64,000 nucleotides of DNA from Liolophura sinensis (lineage: Eukaryota; Mollusca; Polyplacophora; Chitonida; Chitonidae): the NCBI RefSeq assembly GCF_032854445.1, contig NC_088303.1, forward strand, positions 11,353,501-11,417,500, in the 5' to 3' direction. The notes beneath the pieces are model-generated. The model saw nothing but the letters and a program-made list of their open reading frames with translations, had not been told where the DNA came from and did no database searches. The position numbers were made by a program, and so were the translations under genes. Of the stretch, positions 24,025 to 36,800 are shown in pieces (position 1 is the first letter of the stretch; each line of letters starts with the position of its first letter).

Positions 24025-26091
24025 CTGTCAATCAAGTAAAAATGGGACACACCAGTGAGCAAAACATGTGACTGATATTTGCTATAGAATTAATCTGCAG
24101 TACTATGAAGTTCAGAGGCAGCCTCACAAAGCTGCACTTTGATGTTAACATTTAAGTCAACAAATACACGTACACATAAATCATAATTTATAATCATATT
24201 AAGAGCAAGAAAATTTTTGTGTTTCAAAGATTAATTTTTGTTGCTAATGAATTAAAACTTAAATTTTTGTTTTTCCATAGGATAAATACTTGAAAGCAGG
24301 CAAAGCTTGAGCTAAAGATTTAAATACATGTGTAAAGGAGTGTACACAGGCAGACATGCTGCATACTGACGTGCTGCCCAGGAGACTCTCATCAATGTGA
24401 TTGCTATGAGTTCAAGTACAGCTCATACTGACTTCCTCACCAGTCGTATTTGGGAAAGACTTGTGGATGGTTGTGGCTTTCCCTTGGGCTCAGCCTGGTT
24501 TTCTCCAACACGCTACACACAGATATATATACGCTACACACAAGACAAACAGGCAGCACACAGACAGACATGCAGCACACCGACAGACACATAGCACAAA
24601 GACAGACACACAGTATAGAGACAGACACAGGTATTCTCCTCACTGACATGTGGCATTTAGACCTGCCAAAGATGGACATGCACCATACAAACATGCTTTC
24701 CATCGTACTGACTTTGCACAGTACAGGAGTAATGTACTCTTTGATACAAAACCACAGACAGTACTTAAGGTCTGACAGCATTGCTCGCTCACCTGTGAAG
24801 GAGTTGGAAGAGGTCAGATCTGGAGTTGATAGAAGGTTACCCCCAGGTAGAGGGATGTAGACCAGCAGAATCAGCACACAACAGTAGATTGCACAGCCAC
24901 AGCCCCAGTACCTGACAGGTAATAAAAAACATACAACACAGACAATGTACATCAGTCTATGAACAAGCAAGTAGGCAGACAAAAGTATACCACACTCTCA
25001 GTGGAATCGAAGAAAACTGGACTGGTCGTGGGGAAGAAATGTCCATAAACATAAACAGTTTACATCTCATGACTATCTGACTATTCTTAACCTACAGTTT
25101 AATTCAGGACACCTGTATTCCTAAACAAGCAAGAGAAGATTGCACTAAAACCATTTGAAATCAGAGCTAAAGTACATGTAGTGTACTCACTTTTGAGGCC
25201 AGTATGTCAGCCCAACAGCGTGAAGCCAGCTATCAGGTAAATAGGCCCAGACAAGATATACCACTGAAATATGACACAAAATCATAAACCTGGGTCTGAA
25301 AAGGTAAGGCTTAATTGACCCAGTCTCAATCAAAGGCTGTTAGTATTTCCTGGTCTCATAAATAATTATCAAAATGGTTGATTCATCGCATAAACCAGTA
25401 CACATGGTTAATATTTGATTATTTTCTAAAACACCATAATTTATGGCAATACAGCATTTATGAATTTTCATTTATGGCAAGTTAATAAGGAACACTTGCA
25501 TGTGTTACATACTAGAAGCAAGAGAAAGGTGTTTTGAATGAATGTTTGACATTGCTATTGGGTTTGAGTGTTGTTGACTGCTGCAGTGAAAGAGAGCAAG
25601 AGCTCACAAAGTCCCTGTCCACTGCCAGTTATGAAATCCCATTTTGTGTGTACAACCCATTGAAAATTTGCCAGGCACCCATACCCCTAAGACTGATGTT
25701 ACCTACATGTCACTCAATCAGCAAATAAAGCCACAGCCAAATCAGCAGACACAGGATTCAAACCTGCAGCCTCACTGGTCAAGGGTTAGTTGTCTTTCAG
25801 TAGATAAGCTGTTAGTTTGAGCTTTCAATGAAAGGTCTGAATCTCCAAAGGAATGCATGGACTCAAGATCGCTCCATCTGGGAGCTTCCCATAATAACTG
25901 TGTTTCCTATATAACTCAAGTGTATAAGATACATTTACTATCCAAATCAAAGATATACAAAGCTGTGTAGAAAAGATATCCAGAAGAATCACAGAAAAAA
26001 AAGGCTTACCCAGCCCTAGGTAAGCCCCTAGATAGAGGACAAATCCATATATTGCTCGCTCTGGAGTAGGGGATGGAGAATGTTCCGGCAT
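23945..26091 (-). CDS. PIGP: PIGP, GPI-GlcNAc transferase subunit P, with disrupted tail
   Basis: Exons are 26091-26010, 25263-25191, 24911-24793 and 24024-23945; they join in phase to 117 residues (human PIGP is about 134). The N-terminus [20 protein letters not shown] and the block [11 protein letters not shown]...GLTYWPQK are diagnostic of PIG-P. Two hydrophobic segments (about residues 13-38 and 55-80) fit the known two-pass ER membrane protein of the PIG-A complex, which adds GlcNAc to phosphatidylinositol. In exon 4 the spliced frame reads [13 protein letters not shown] and then leaves homology, stopping at 23945. The conserved tail [17 protein letters not shown] is present in another frame, which stops at 23902. 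This is a frameshift by apparent extra bases, real or from assembly. A 5' UTR intron probably exists, with an acceptor near 26135. Confidence 0.85.
24372..24520 (+). mobile_element. SINE family 1 fragment near PIGP exon 4
   Basis: The degraded sequence includes CAGGAGACTCTCATCAATGT, CTATGAGTTCAAGTACAGCT, TGGGAAAGACTTGTGGATGG and TTTTCTCCAAC. It corresponds to the head and first half of family 1. It lies in the PIGP intron 3 region. Confidence 0.7.
24520..24640. repeat. Short CA/GACAGACA-rich tandem repeat
   Basis: Units such as GCACACAGACAGACATGCAG, CACCGACAGACACATAGCAC and AAAGACAGACACACAG form an imperfect 16-20 bp tandem repeat, in PIGP intron 3. Confidence 0.75.
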
Positions 26092-27745
26092 TGTTTTTGA
26101 CCCTCAAATTAGTATCAGAGAAATTCTAAACTGTATTCAGACACCTGCAAGAAAAAGGAATTAAGTCTGGCCCGATTTTCTACAGATATATGATGAAATA
26201 GTTCATGATATACTTCTCATACAGCAATAATTTCAAGTAAAATCCCATATGCTTTTCAGAACTGATTCAACCATGATCATATCGATGTCACAACCCAGTA
26301 TTGAGCCTTAGTTGTTTTCACTCCATTTACTCATTTCTTCTACCTCTCACACTTTACCACTTCACATTTCAGTGCATTTAGAGAATCAAAATTTTTCTTA
26401 CGATAAACCCTATGTATAGGATCCATGCAGGTTCATCATCGTATACTGTCTACCGCTACTGCTGTTGTTGTTGTTGTCAATGAACGGTGAAGTCTGGTAC
26501 ACGAGCTCGAAACCTGGCACACGTTTCTGTTAAAACTAATATTCACAAACCCTTTGCACCTCGTAAGGAAAACGCCTTCAACCGTAATCCTAAAGAGAGT
26601 CGTCAACACATGGCATAGGCTTTATGCTGAGACTGAGAGATAATGAAACTCGGCTGTCATGTCACACCAAGATCCTGAAAAGAGCCTATGTAAATATTAC
26701 CCTAGGTTCTTGTATTTTTGTTGTTCGGGCGTTAATGAAGAGCAACGGCAAACTTGCGGGACTATAGGCTATGTAAATTAATTGATGGGGGTATTTCCCC
26801 ACCATACAACTCGTTGTGATAGTAGACGGTTTCAAACAATTTTATGTTTTACACTGGCTTTTGTCTAACTTTTGGTTATTATTCCTATCTGAATAGGTCT
26901 CCGATATGCAGCACTACCAGTAATACCGAATTCATGAAATTCTGATCGCTGTGTTATTGAATAAAAAGGACCGGCCTATGACCATCATTGAAATATTTGA
27001 TCATTTGTATCAGTCAGGCCTTTTCTTCCTGGTGAATTCATGAGGCTAATAACTATATTTGATCATATAAATAATGTTTTGAATGATATATCAAGTATAT
27101 ACTGTATACTCTTGTTATATCTATATGGTGAATAAAACAAAATGAGAAAAAGAAATGATATGCAGATGGGCTACGTTGTGAATCACTTAACATGCATTGA
27201 TGTATACAGGCCATATGTACATAGCTAGGCCTGCTGAAAGATCAGTTTTGTGTTGATTAAGAATAATTTTGATAGGCTTACATTTACATGTACGTCACGT
27301 TTAGTGGTTGAGTGATGCACTGGTTGTTAATTGATTGCATGCACATCTCTGTCATAGTTTTACAGCAGAATATTAATTAAAGTGTTTTAAAGTAAGATTA
27401 TCTCGTGTTGAAAGTTAAGAAAAGAATGAATATCATTTTTAAGTCTTCATGTACACTTGTTCATGTGTAATGTATGCCAATATCGTTTGGTGGTCACATT
27501 ATAATGTTTTTTTTATCTGGAATGACCCCAGGAGATTTCATATTTAAAATTTATCTATTTATTTATCATCGACCATGGAGGTATAAACAGATCTATGAAT
27601 AAATTAATGTATACCTTTATAATTTGATCCGGGATACATCAGCCATGATTCAGTTTCTAACAAATTTTCATGTATTTTATCCTACCTGGAAGAAATATGA
27701 ACGGGCATCTGGGTGTCAAGCGGAAATGTACAGTTAGTTTACATC
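26092..27745. promoter_or_regulatory. Divergent intergenic region between PIGP and NPHP4
   Basis: The PIGP start (minus, 26091) and the NPHP4 start (plus, 27746) are head to head, 1,654 bp apart. The region probably holds both promoters. I see no TATA box in a convincing position and no CpG-dense block. Assignment as regulatory is inferred only from gene orientation. Confidence 0.4.
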
Positions 27746-27898
27746 ATGGCTGCCGTTGGCAGAGAGCAGTGCCTTTGGAGAAAATTCCTAGCTAAAAATG
27801 TTCACTGTCCTCCTGCTTTTGATCGTCAGAATAAGGCGTTTGAAGTCAGTTCTCCATTTGCCGTGAGCCTAAGGGCAGTTGACGGCATTGAAAACAAG
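27746..27898 (+). CDS. NPHP4: NPHP4 first coding exon, version A
   Basis: An ATG at 27746 opens 51 codons ending at a consensus donor (AACAAG/GTAAGA), phase 0. The peptide contains [14 protein letters not shown]...NKAFEV, which lines up with the human NPHP4 start (W-x-x-F-x-x-N-x-x-x-PP then an F-x-V-x-L strand). It joins directly to the exon at 38549. The intron would be 10.6 kb and contains exon B, a LINE remnant and SINEs. Confidence 0.8.
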
Positions 27899-30800
27899 GT
27901 AAGAGCCAGTTTGAGAAGGTTACAGTTAAAAATCGTTGTTTTTCGCGCGTCTGCGAAAGGTGCAAAAATACAGACCGTGTCTATACTTGTTGCGCGACAA
28001 CTGATTTACCAAACCCAACCTTAACTCTCTCAATAAGATTTAATGTATTCGCGATACTTAACATTTAATGAAAAGACTGAATACTAATAAATGTAGACAC
28101 AATACGAAAATATCTTCCAAAATCCTAAATTTTAGCATAATAATTATTTGACGGAGGTGGCCTAAAACTACCGCAAATTCTGTTCAAATTTAGATCTGTA
28201 GGGCTGTGATTATATCTACTATTTCATAGTTATATGTATTGCCACGTATTCACATTGTTTTTTATTAACATTTTGAATTTTTAACTTAATCAAGTATAAA
28301 ACTGAAATCACAGCACAGTTAAATACAGTAGAGTACTGAAAAGTACTAGTCACTAGGCATTCGGAATCGATAAACTTGAAGAGGTCCCATCTCTGGTCCT
28401 CATTGTGTGTTGTCTTGGAAAGACGAGACTTGACTAAAGTTTAAAGTTTCCGACAGTAGGATATCAGCGGCTATGTCCCTTTTTGCTCCATTGTCACTTT
28501 ATGACACGGGAGGGGCAGATTGAACATAATAATGAAAATTATCCACATAAGATAAACTTAATTTCCTGATATACATGTACAAAGCGTGATATACAAATCC
28601 TCTAAAATAATTTTGACAGGAAATAAAAGTATCACTTTTCATAAACTCATGTTAAAATGCACTGGTTAGACAATGTTAAGTATCTTACAGCGACAGCAAC
28701 GATCATGATGTGTAATCTCAGAACTCCCATATCAGACAGCTTGAATACTTCAACCTAAAATGAATAAAACTTATGTACTGCTAGGTGATCAGGATTTAGT
28801 CAGAAACTTACCATACATACTTGTAAGACTATTGTACCATATGATCGCTGAGGTACAGAATTTGTTAAACAGCCAAGAGTTATGTTTTATTCATTGTTCA
28901 GTCATGAATATAAAGTTTCCATGATGTTAAAGAGAAAGCACAATTTCTCAGGGATTGCAAAACCCTAAATTTTCAGGAATTTTAGTATATTGATCTATAT
29001 TCAAGTATCTTTATGATAGCTATTTTATGTACATGTACATGCAGTTATTTATCTACTGGTACAATCTAAATTATTGAATTTCACATTAACAAAAAAAAAA
29101 ACAAAAATCAATTAGCTGTTTGTAAATTGCATGACTGCAATGTCTTTTTCTGTACTGATGTGAGAGTAAGTTTATAGTCTTGAGTATTAATCTGTACATA
29201 TTGTATTTTCAAGTTCATGCAGTGATTTACTGTAGTGCCATAAACAGATCCTGACCTGGCATGCCTGATAAAGTACATCACAACAGACAACTGGCAAACT
29301 ATTGTCATGCTCTCAGAATCTTTCGTTTGATAGAGGTACATAGAAATACATGTAAACAGGAAACTCAAATGGCATTTCACTCATAAACATCTTCGGGTAG
29401 GTATCTAATTTGTGGTGAGTTGTGCAGCCAAACTCTTTCTGGCTCTTGGACTTGAAACATTACCTGACCACTGAATTCTCATACCTGTCACTAGCAACAG
29501 TAATGGCTTTTCCCAGAAATATATAAATTTGTGAGTTGTTGTCTAACCCATTGCCTAAATATAAGAGCTCTGTGCCAAATGGATAACTTTAGATGATGGC
29601 CAGTAAGGTGAAAAACTTGGATCCCACCCCTGTCGTGAATTTCCTTCATGTTTATGCAAATGTAATCAAGGGTTTCAGGAGAAGTTCTGTTTTAATGCAT
29701 ACCATCACTCATGTTAACAACAGGGGATATAACCCTTGGTGGTAGAAGTGAAGGCCTTCCTGATCATCCTTGGGCTGTTCATTAATGTACATTTATTTAT
29801 TTGTTTGATTGGTGTTTTACGCCGTACTCAAGAATATTTCACTTATAGGACAACGGCCAACATTATGGTGGGAGGAAACCGGGCAGAGCCCTGGGGAAAC
29901 CCACGACCATCCGCAGGTTGCTGACAGACCTTCCCACTTACGTCATTAATGTACATATATGTTGCTAAGGTAAATGTACTACATGTAGGTTGTATAGGGT
30001 AGGTACATGTTGAGGTATAAAAGTGTTGTTAGTTATTTTGTACTCGCTTAGGAAAGTCGTGTGGTTAAGTCTTTCACAACTAATCTTGTGTTAATGGACA
30101 GTGACTGAAAGATGTCCCATTTTTAACACGTGTATGGGATGGGGCTGTATTTGCAGGGATAGATTGATGGGATAGTGGAATCATATATATATACATGTAG
30201 CTACATGTAAGCAGAGGTAGGTATTGAAGAATTAGTCCCTTCGAAGTTAGGGGAGGCTCAAGCTTAATCTTAAGCTTACTGTTCTTTCCTTGTACTATTT
30301 TTGACTGTCACAATGCTAAAACTTAGTGATACACCAAGTCGGCAGTAATATCCCCTTTCATTAAAAAAACACAGCCTATGTGGAAGACAGGCAGCTATGC
30401 TTTCTGTTTGGAGTAAAGAATATATTATGAAAGTTTTAGCAGAAATACATGTATTATCTGATTATATGAAATATGTAATAATAATCAAAACAAAACGAAA
30501 TCCTTTCATTAAATGCCAGTTGAATAATTGAATAGTTACAGAATAAAATCTCATACACTATGCAATATTACATGTATTTTAATCATTTCATGTTTTAATT
30601 GTTCACCCATGGTATTGTATATATTACATGTATTAGATATTCTGATGATCTGCAGAAATCAACCCCTGATTCTAGAGATTAGAATTTAACACTCTGGTTG
30701 CCAAGGCTGCATCTTTGTTGAATCACATCATGTTTCAATTTTTGTTAATAAATTCACATAAGCCAAAATTTAAAAGGTACAAAATTTTTGGAAAGTTTCT

Positions 30801-33800
30801 TTGGTTAAAAAATGTTTAAAAAAACATGAAATATGTGTATGTAGACAGCTTTACCATATGATGATGTTTTAAACTCTTCCACCAATATACTGAACCCCAG
30901 GAAGTTGTTGTAAAAGTTATTACACATAATGAAAGTAAGAGCACTTCATGTGTGAAATAAAGCTCATAAAAAAAAACTATCGTTATCAGAGAAATAAGAT
31001 TTAATTTATAGGAATGTATAAGTGTTAATAACTACATGTACATGTGAAAGCGAGCCCAAACAAGTAATGGATATAGGATCCTGTTATGTGCTTGTAATCT
31101 TTCACATGAAATCCGATAGAAAGCAAACATCTACTCCCAGGGAAGATACTAAAGGTGCAGTGAGACTGGACATCTTGAAGCCTCATACTGGCACAAGCAT
31201 CAAATCCAATGTGAGAAATGTAATGGACTCGCTGATGAATGAAAGCATTGCCTACAATAAGTTGCTGGCCAAGTGCTTATCACGAGTGTGGACAACAATT
31301 TTTTTCTCCCCACTGTGCACATCAAACTGTTGCAAGGACTGTGACTCGCTTTTACTTATATGTATATGTGCTAAGGAATCTAAAACAGCGGTAACTAACT
31401 CTATTGTAAATGTTGTATCTTGTGATGACTGATGAAATGCAGGACAACAGTAAGACAAGTAAATGTGAAACGTCCAAATCAAACTGTTTAAGTCCTGTGG
31501 AGAGGGACAATTGTTATAATCATAAAAACTGTATCAGTGTGTCTTCAAATGTTGATATGTTATTCTCATGTTCTGCCCAAGGCTTTAATAATGCAGTAGT
31601 GCTTTCCTCAAGTCTTACTGGTGTATTACCCCCTACCTGTCTGTCATATTTATACTTATCAAGATATATGAATGTAATTTTTTTCGATTATATTAACCTT
31701 TTATCATTTATTGAGGACAGCTTTACCTCTGATCGGCAATTTCTCATCCCACAAAGCCTATGTCAGCACAATGTTCCCCATTAGCCCAACAACGTGTCTC
31801 CTGTTTGTTCTCCAATTCCTGGCCTATCCTTAAATCTACCAACTTAAAGAATTCATCTAGCTCCCCTAAGTGTTTGCCACATTATGCTCAAACTCGATCA
31901 AATTAAAGTTTTGCTATCTAAATCAAAAAGAGAAATAAAATAATAGAATTCACTGAAACTTTTCTTAAACAAGATATGTTGAATGCTGAAATAGGCATCG
32001 ATGGATAGAACTGGGAACATGATGACAGGAACAATAAAGGAGCAAGAATTTGAAACAAACTTAGAAAATGTACCTCATAAACCAAAAGAGCTACTTCTCT
32101 TGGGTGATTTTTGTGTGGACTTGAGTAACATCACTCCTAATAGGTGAACAAGTATGACAGATTCTTTAAATCTGATCAGCTATGTCTCCCAGCCAAATCA
32201 CTTCATCCACGTCAACTGTCATTGATCATACAAATGTTACCTCAACTGAGAAAGTTGTATCTGTTCAAGTCCCTGTCCTAGCCATAAGTGATCATTTCCC
32301 AGTCTGTGTCAAGCTCAGCTGTCAAAGATTAACTTTGAAGCATAAACATATGCCTTAACTTAAAAAACTTAAAGTATACAAATTTCACTCAACTGCTCTT
32401 ACTTTCTTCCAGTCCTACTTATATAACAGACAACAGAGGGTTGTTGTTGGAGGAGAACTGTGTGATGCTATGAATATTAAAGCCGGTGTCCTGTAAGGCT
32501 CCATATTGGGACCTGTACTTTTTATGCATGTATGCTTTCACTGTGTCAACCATCTAGGTAATAACTCATCTCTCTTTAACTTCACTTGTTCAAAACCTAA
32601 ATGTGATATGTTAAAACCTAAAAAATATATATATACATTTTTTTTCTGTTGATACTTATGTGTATTATTGTAGTAAACCTTTTCAGACAGCAAGGCCCAT
32701 GTAACACTCTTGCACACGTGAACATTGTTCAAACCTAACATGGGATTTGAGAGAGAGTGTGTGTGTGTGGGATGGGAGGGGGAGGAGGGGTATTAAGGGG
32801 CTGGTAATGGGCCGAATAATATATAACCAGTTATAACCAGTTTTATGGTTGGAGGACATCTACTGTATGTCTTCAACCTTTTCATGTGTTTGCAAGTTGT
32901 TTATTCAACCATATTCTGAAGGCATTATTCTGTGTAGACTGATAAAATGATACTTGTTGTGAAGCCCTGAAAATGGACAATCCAACCAATGTAGTTTTGT
33001 CTCCAAAATTAAAGATGTGCGAAATTTGAACTGAAAGTTGCTCTGTCATATAAAGGTAGAGGAATTAGGGCAGTGCCTAAACTATACCAGCAACCTTTGG
33101 CAAGTGACACACAAACTTTCCCTTACATGACATACAGATATGCACACCATATTGGTTGGCTTCAGCTACTCGTGGTTTATTCATCTTACGTTTTTGTCAT
33201 CGTCATAATATGAAATGTAATACTGTTGGTTGTCATAGCAATTGAGCGTTTAAGCAAATAGTTAAGTATTGCCAGTGCATAAATGGTTCTCATTACCATT
33301 TATAATGCAGAATCAATACATTGATAGGGTGTACTTCAGAGTTACATCTATGTGTGTTTTAACAGATGACAACTCAAGTGTTTTGAGAAGTATCAAATCA
33401 ATATTGTTTTCTACTTCTATGGCAGTGATTTTCTGTACCAGCACTTTCTATCAGCAAAGTGATAGGGTGTATACTAACATGCACATGCATGACAGGTATA
33501 AACCTCAAAGAAACAGGTACTCTTCACTTTTTGTATGGAGCCCTTTTTTGTTTTCTTTGCATGTAAATGTGTTTATTCTTCTTCATGAAGCAAAAAAAAA
33601 GAAAGAAAAGAAACAAGAAGAGAAGCCAAAAAAAAAAAAGAAGAAACAAAACGACCAAGAGGGTATAAAATAACAACAATGGCTATCCACACTCAGCCTG
33701 ATTTTCATTATCGTTCTCTGTCATATCAAAGGAGTTTACAGATTATTTTGTGAATTTATTTTAATGTGTATGTCTATACATATGTGCTTGTATGTGTTTC

Positions 33801-36800
33801 AATATGCAGTTGCCCATGGTTACGGCTGGCTACTGTCATCTCCTCCTGCTACACAGAATGGTAGTCTTTCAAGCCTAATTCAGGTGATGATTGTGTTGTC
33901 ATGGAAACCTGACAAGGATTATTGTTATTATTATTATAAGTGTGTTGAATGTGATTAATAAATGATCAGCTTTGCCTAATGTTGTACATATAGTGTACAT
34001 ACCTGTACGTTTACACCAGATATATTGTAAGTTTTCTTTTACTCTTCTTTTAACCACCTGTACATTAACCACCTGAAAGACTCATTTTACACCATAGAGG
34101 TGTATGTACATGTGCAGATACATGATTCTGTGATAAGGAACACTTGGCTGTCAATCTATATAGACCTTGGGATAGTTGGGAATGCTTCTATTTGCCTGTT
34201 ACCCCCAAGTATATTCGTATTGATTACATATCCAGTATCACTTGCCTGCAGCTTAGACTGATGTCCCATGAGCCCATGCACATGCAGATCGAGTGCTGTC
34301 AACCTGATCGTGTAGTTTCTTCTCTAGCAGCAAGACCACACAGGGTTTGTCGTTTTACCACTTGTCAGTTTTGTGGCACAGCCCACCTCAGCCTCACTCT
34401 CACACATGCTGGCATGTACTTCAATGTTTGATTGATGTTGGAATCAATACAGTTATCCTGATTATTGTCCAGCATACCTGAGTGTAGCCTGCCAAGACAT
34501 GCAGCTCTGAAGGCAAAGTAAGGATCACTGGTTAATGTGGCTGCTCGATTGGTGAAAGTATGTAGGGCAGAGCCAGCCCTTAGATAGGAGTTTTGTGTCA
34601 GCAGTCCTGACAACTTGTACCTGGTCCTCTGAGAAAACTCACCACTGATCAAATGCAGGGAGTTTGATACAGGTCATGTATGAACTGAGTACACAACTCA
34701 TTGAGTATGAAAAACTGAGACTTTGATGAAAGAGGAATTGAGCTATGTCTGAACCGCTGAGCTGTGTCTGAGCCTCTGAGCTGTGTCTGAACATCGGAGA
34801 AAACTCACCACTGATTCAAAAGCTGGAACTTTGATACATGAACAAGAGGAACTGAACCCTGTCTAAACTTTCGAGAAAATTCATCGCTGATGGAAAGTTG
34901 GGCATTTGATCGAATTGAGCTCAGCACTCCGTGACCAAATTGTGGACATGGTTATCGGCTATGAACCACTGATTATTTCCTAAGGCCATCCTTGTGAACC
35001 TCTGTTTAATTCATTAGCTATAGCACTGAAGAAGAACGAAGCCACATTGCTGTACATGTGCATGCATGTGTATATGGACTTTTGACTGGGGTATAAACAG
35101 ACAAGCTCATGACTAATGTTAAAAATTAATTAACGTCTATTTTTGTACATGTATCCCCAGTGGACATGTCTATCGGCAACTGAATTTCCTTTAGAATAAG
35201 TAGGCTGTTCAAGAGATTCCAGTTCATTGTTACCTGTGCGCAGGTTATTTTATTGCACCTTAACAATAAGGTGTGGTTTACCTGTTTACCCTAAACAAGT
35301 GTGACTCAAGTTTAACGACATGTTCACAGCACTTGGAGGTGGGGTTATTAAATTGTCTCTGCTCACAGTGCCATTTTTGCATGCTTCTGTTCATCTATTT
35401 GCAAGACCAGGGTAACTAGGCCTTACAGTACTCCTCGGAATCCTCGTTACTGTATATACAGTGTACATGTACATGTGCTCAGGACAACAACATTGTGTTT
35501 GGTTAACATTGGGTCAACTGGTGAACTCAAACTCTCTTTCAGACTTTGTGTGGCCTTCATATATCAGTGCTGTTTTGATGCAGTCTGTGAGACAGTGGGC
35601 TAAATTTCAAATGTGAAATTAGTGCAGAAACTGATTGTTACATGTACATTTGTCTGTTAGCATACATGTGTCTGCATTTTATTCAGAAGGTCACATCTGG
35701 TGCATTTATTTTGTGAGGCGATGTTCTCCTGGAGATGGCATGGTATGTTTTGTCCATTCATATCATTATCCAGAGCTTAAACTAAGGTGATGGCTGCATC
35801 ATCCACAACACTTCCAGATCTTGTGGTAACACAGGATGATAAGATAACACAGCACAGTACTCGTGATTTGCCACCAACACTTCCCCACTGGGAGAGATTG
35901 CGAGTGGCTTACCGCTCACACCTGAGTCTCCCTCCTTCCTTGAGTCGACAACTTGCGGCAAGTGATGAAAAAAGTGCTAAAAAACGAGGGTGGCCCTCTG
36001 TACCTTTCCATGTGAAACTCATCAGTGTGGAAAACATCGGGGATAGACGAGGGATAGATCTGCCCCCAGGCCTGAGGGTATTGTGATTTCTTATGTTTTC
36101 CAAGGAGGTTATGTTAGTTTCTGCCAGTGTTTTTATTTGTCTGACTTACAGGAAAAGTTAAGCAGGGTTTTGGATGACATTTTGTGCATGTACAGGTTGG
36201 TCTAGGGCTCAGGAACGTTACCATGGTTACATTTTGGTAATGATTGTTTCTAACAATTCTTCACCACTCAAAGATAAAATAGAAATACAGTTTATTGTTC
36301 AGCTCTCTGTAGTGGTGAAATTTCAACAATTGGCTTTTGACAGAGGTCTGTGTTCTTGGTGTACCATCTTGTAAAATGGATATGTTTACTTCTTAGTACC
36401 TTGTTGCATTATATATCTATACCCCTTGTAGTGTACAATGTTCATCAAAAAAAAAAAGACTCCAGGAGGATTTGGGTGTTATTTCCCTTGTAGTATAATT
36501 CTAGTGTCAAAAGTAAATCCGTTGCAGGGGCCTCCGTGGCTCAGTTGGTTAGCGCGCTAGCGCAGCGTAATGACCCAGGAGTCTCTCAGCAATGCGGTCG
36601 CTGTGAGTTCAAGTCCAGCTCATGCTGGCTTCCTCTCCGGCTGTACGTGGGAAGGTCTGTCAGCATCCTGAGGATGGTCATGGGTTTCCCCCGGGCTATG
36701 CCCGGTTTCCACCCACCATAATGCTGGCCACCGTTGTATAAGTGAAATATTCTTGAGTACGGCGTTAAACACCAATTCAAATAAATAAATATAGAAATAA

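Noticed and set aside
24437-24982. 181-codon minus-strand frame as a separate gene
   Set aside because: Only 24793-24911 matches PIGP. The remainder reads into intron, SINE and GACAGACA repeats.
31022-31784. Two consecutive frames of 136 and 124 codons as a host gene
   Set aside because: They are next to endonuclease and reverse transcriptase remnants in the same orientation, so they are better explained as part of a decayed LINE.
34144-34652. Overlapping 95-codon frames on both strands
   Set aside because: There is no recognised domain or clear splice context, and imperfect repeats are nearby.
36524-36640. tRNA gene suggested by A- and B-box-like motifs
   Set aside because: No complete cloverleaf with an acceptor stem. 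The motifs belong to the head of an interspersed SINE with a downstream body and tail.
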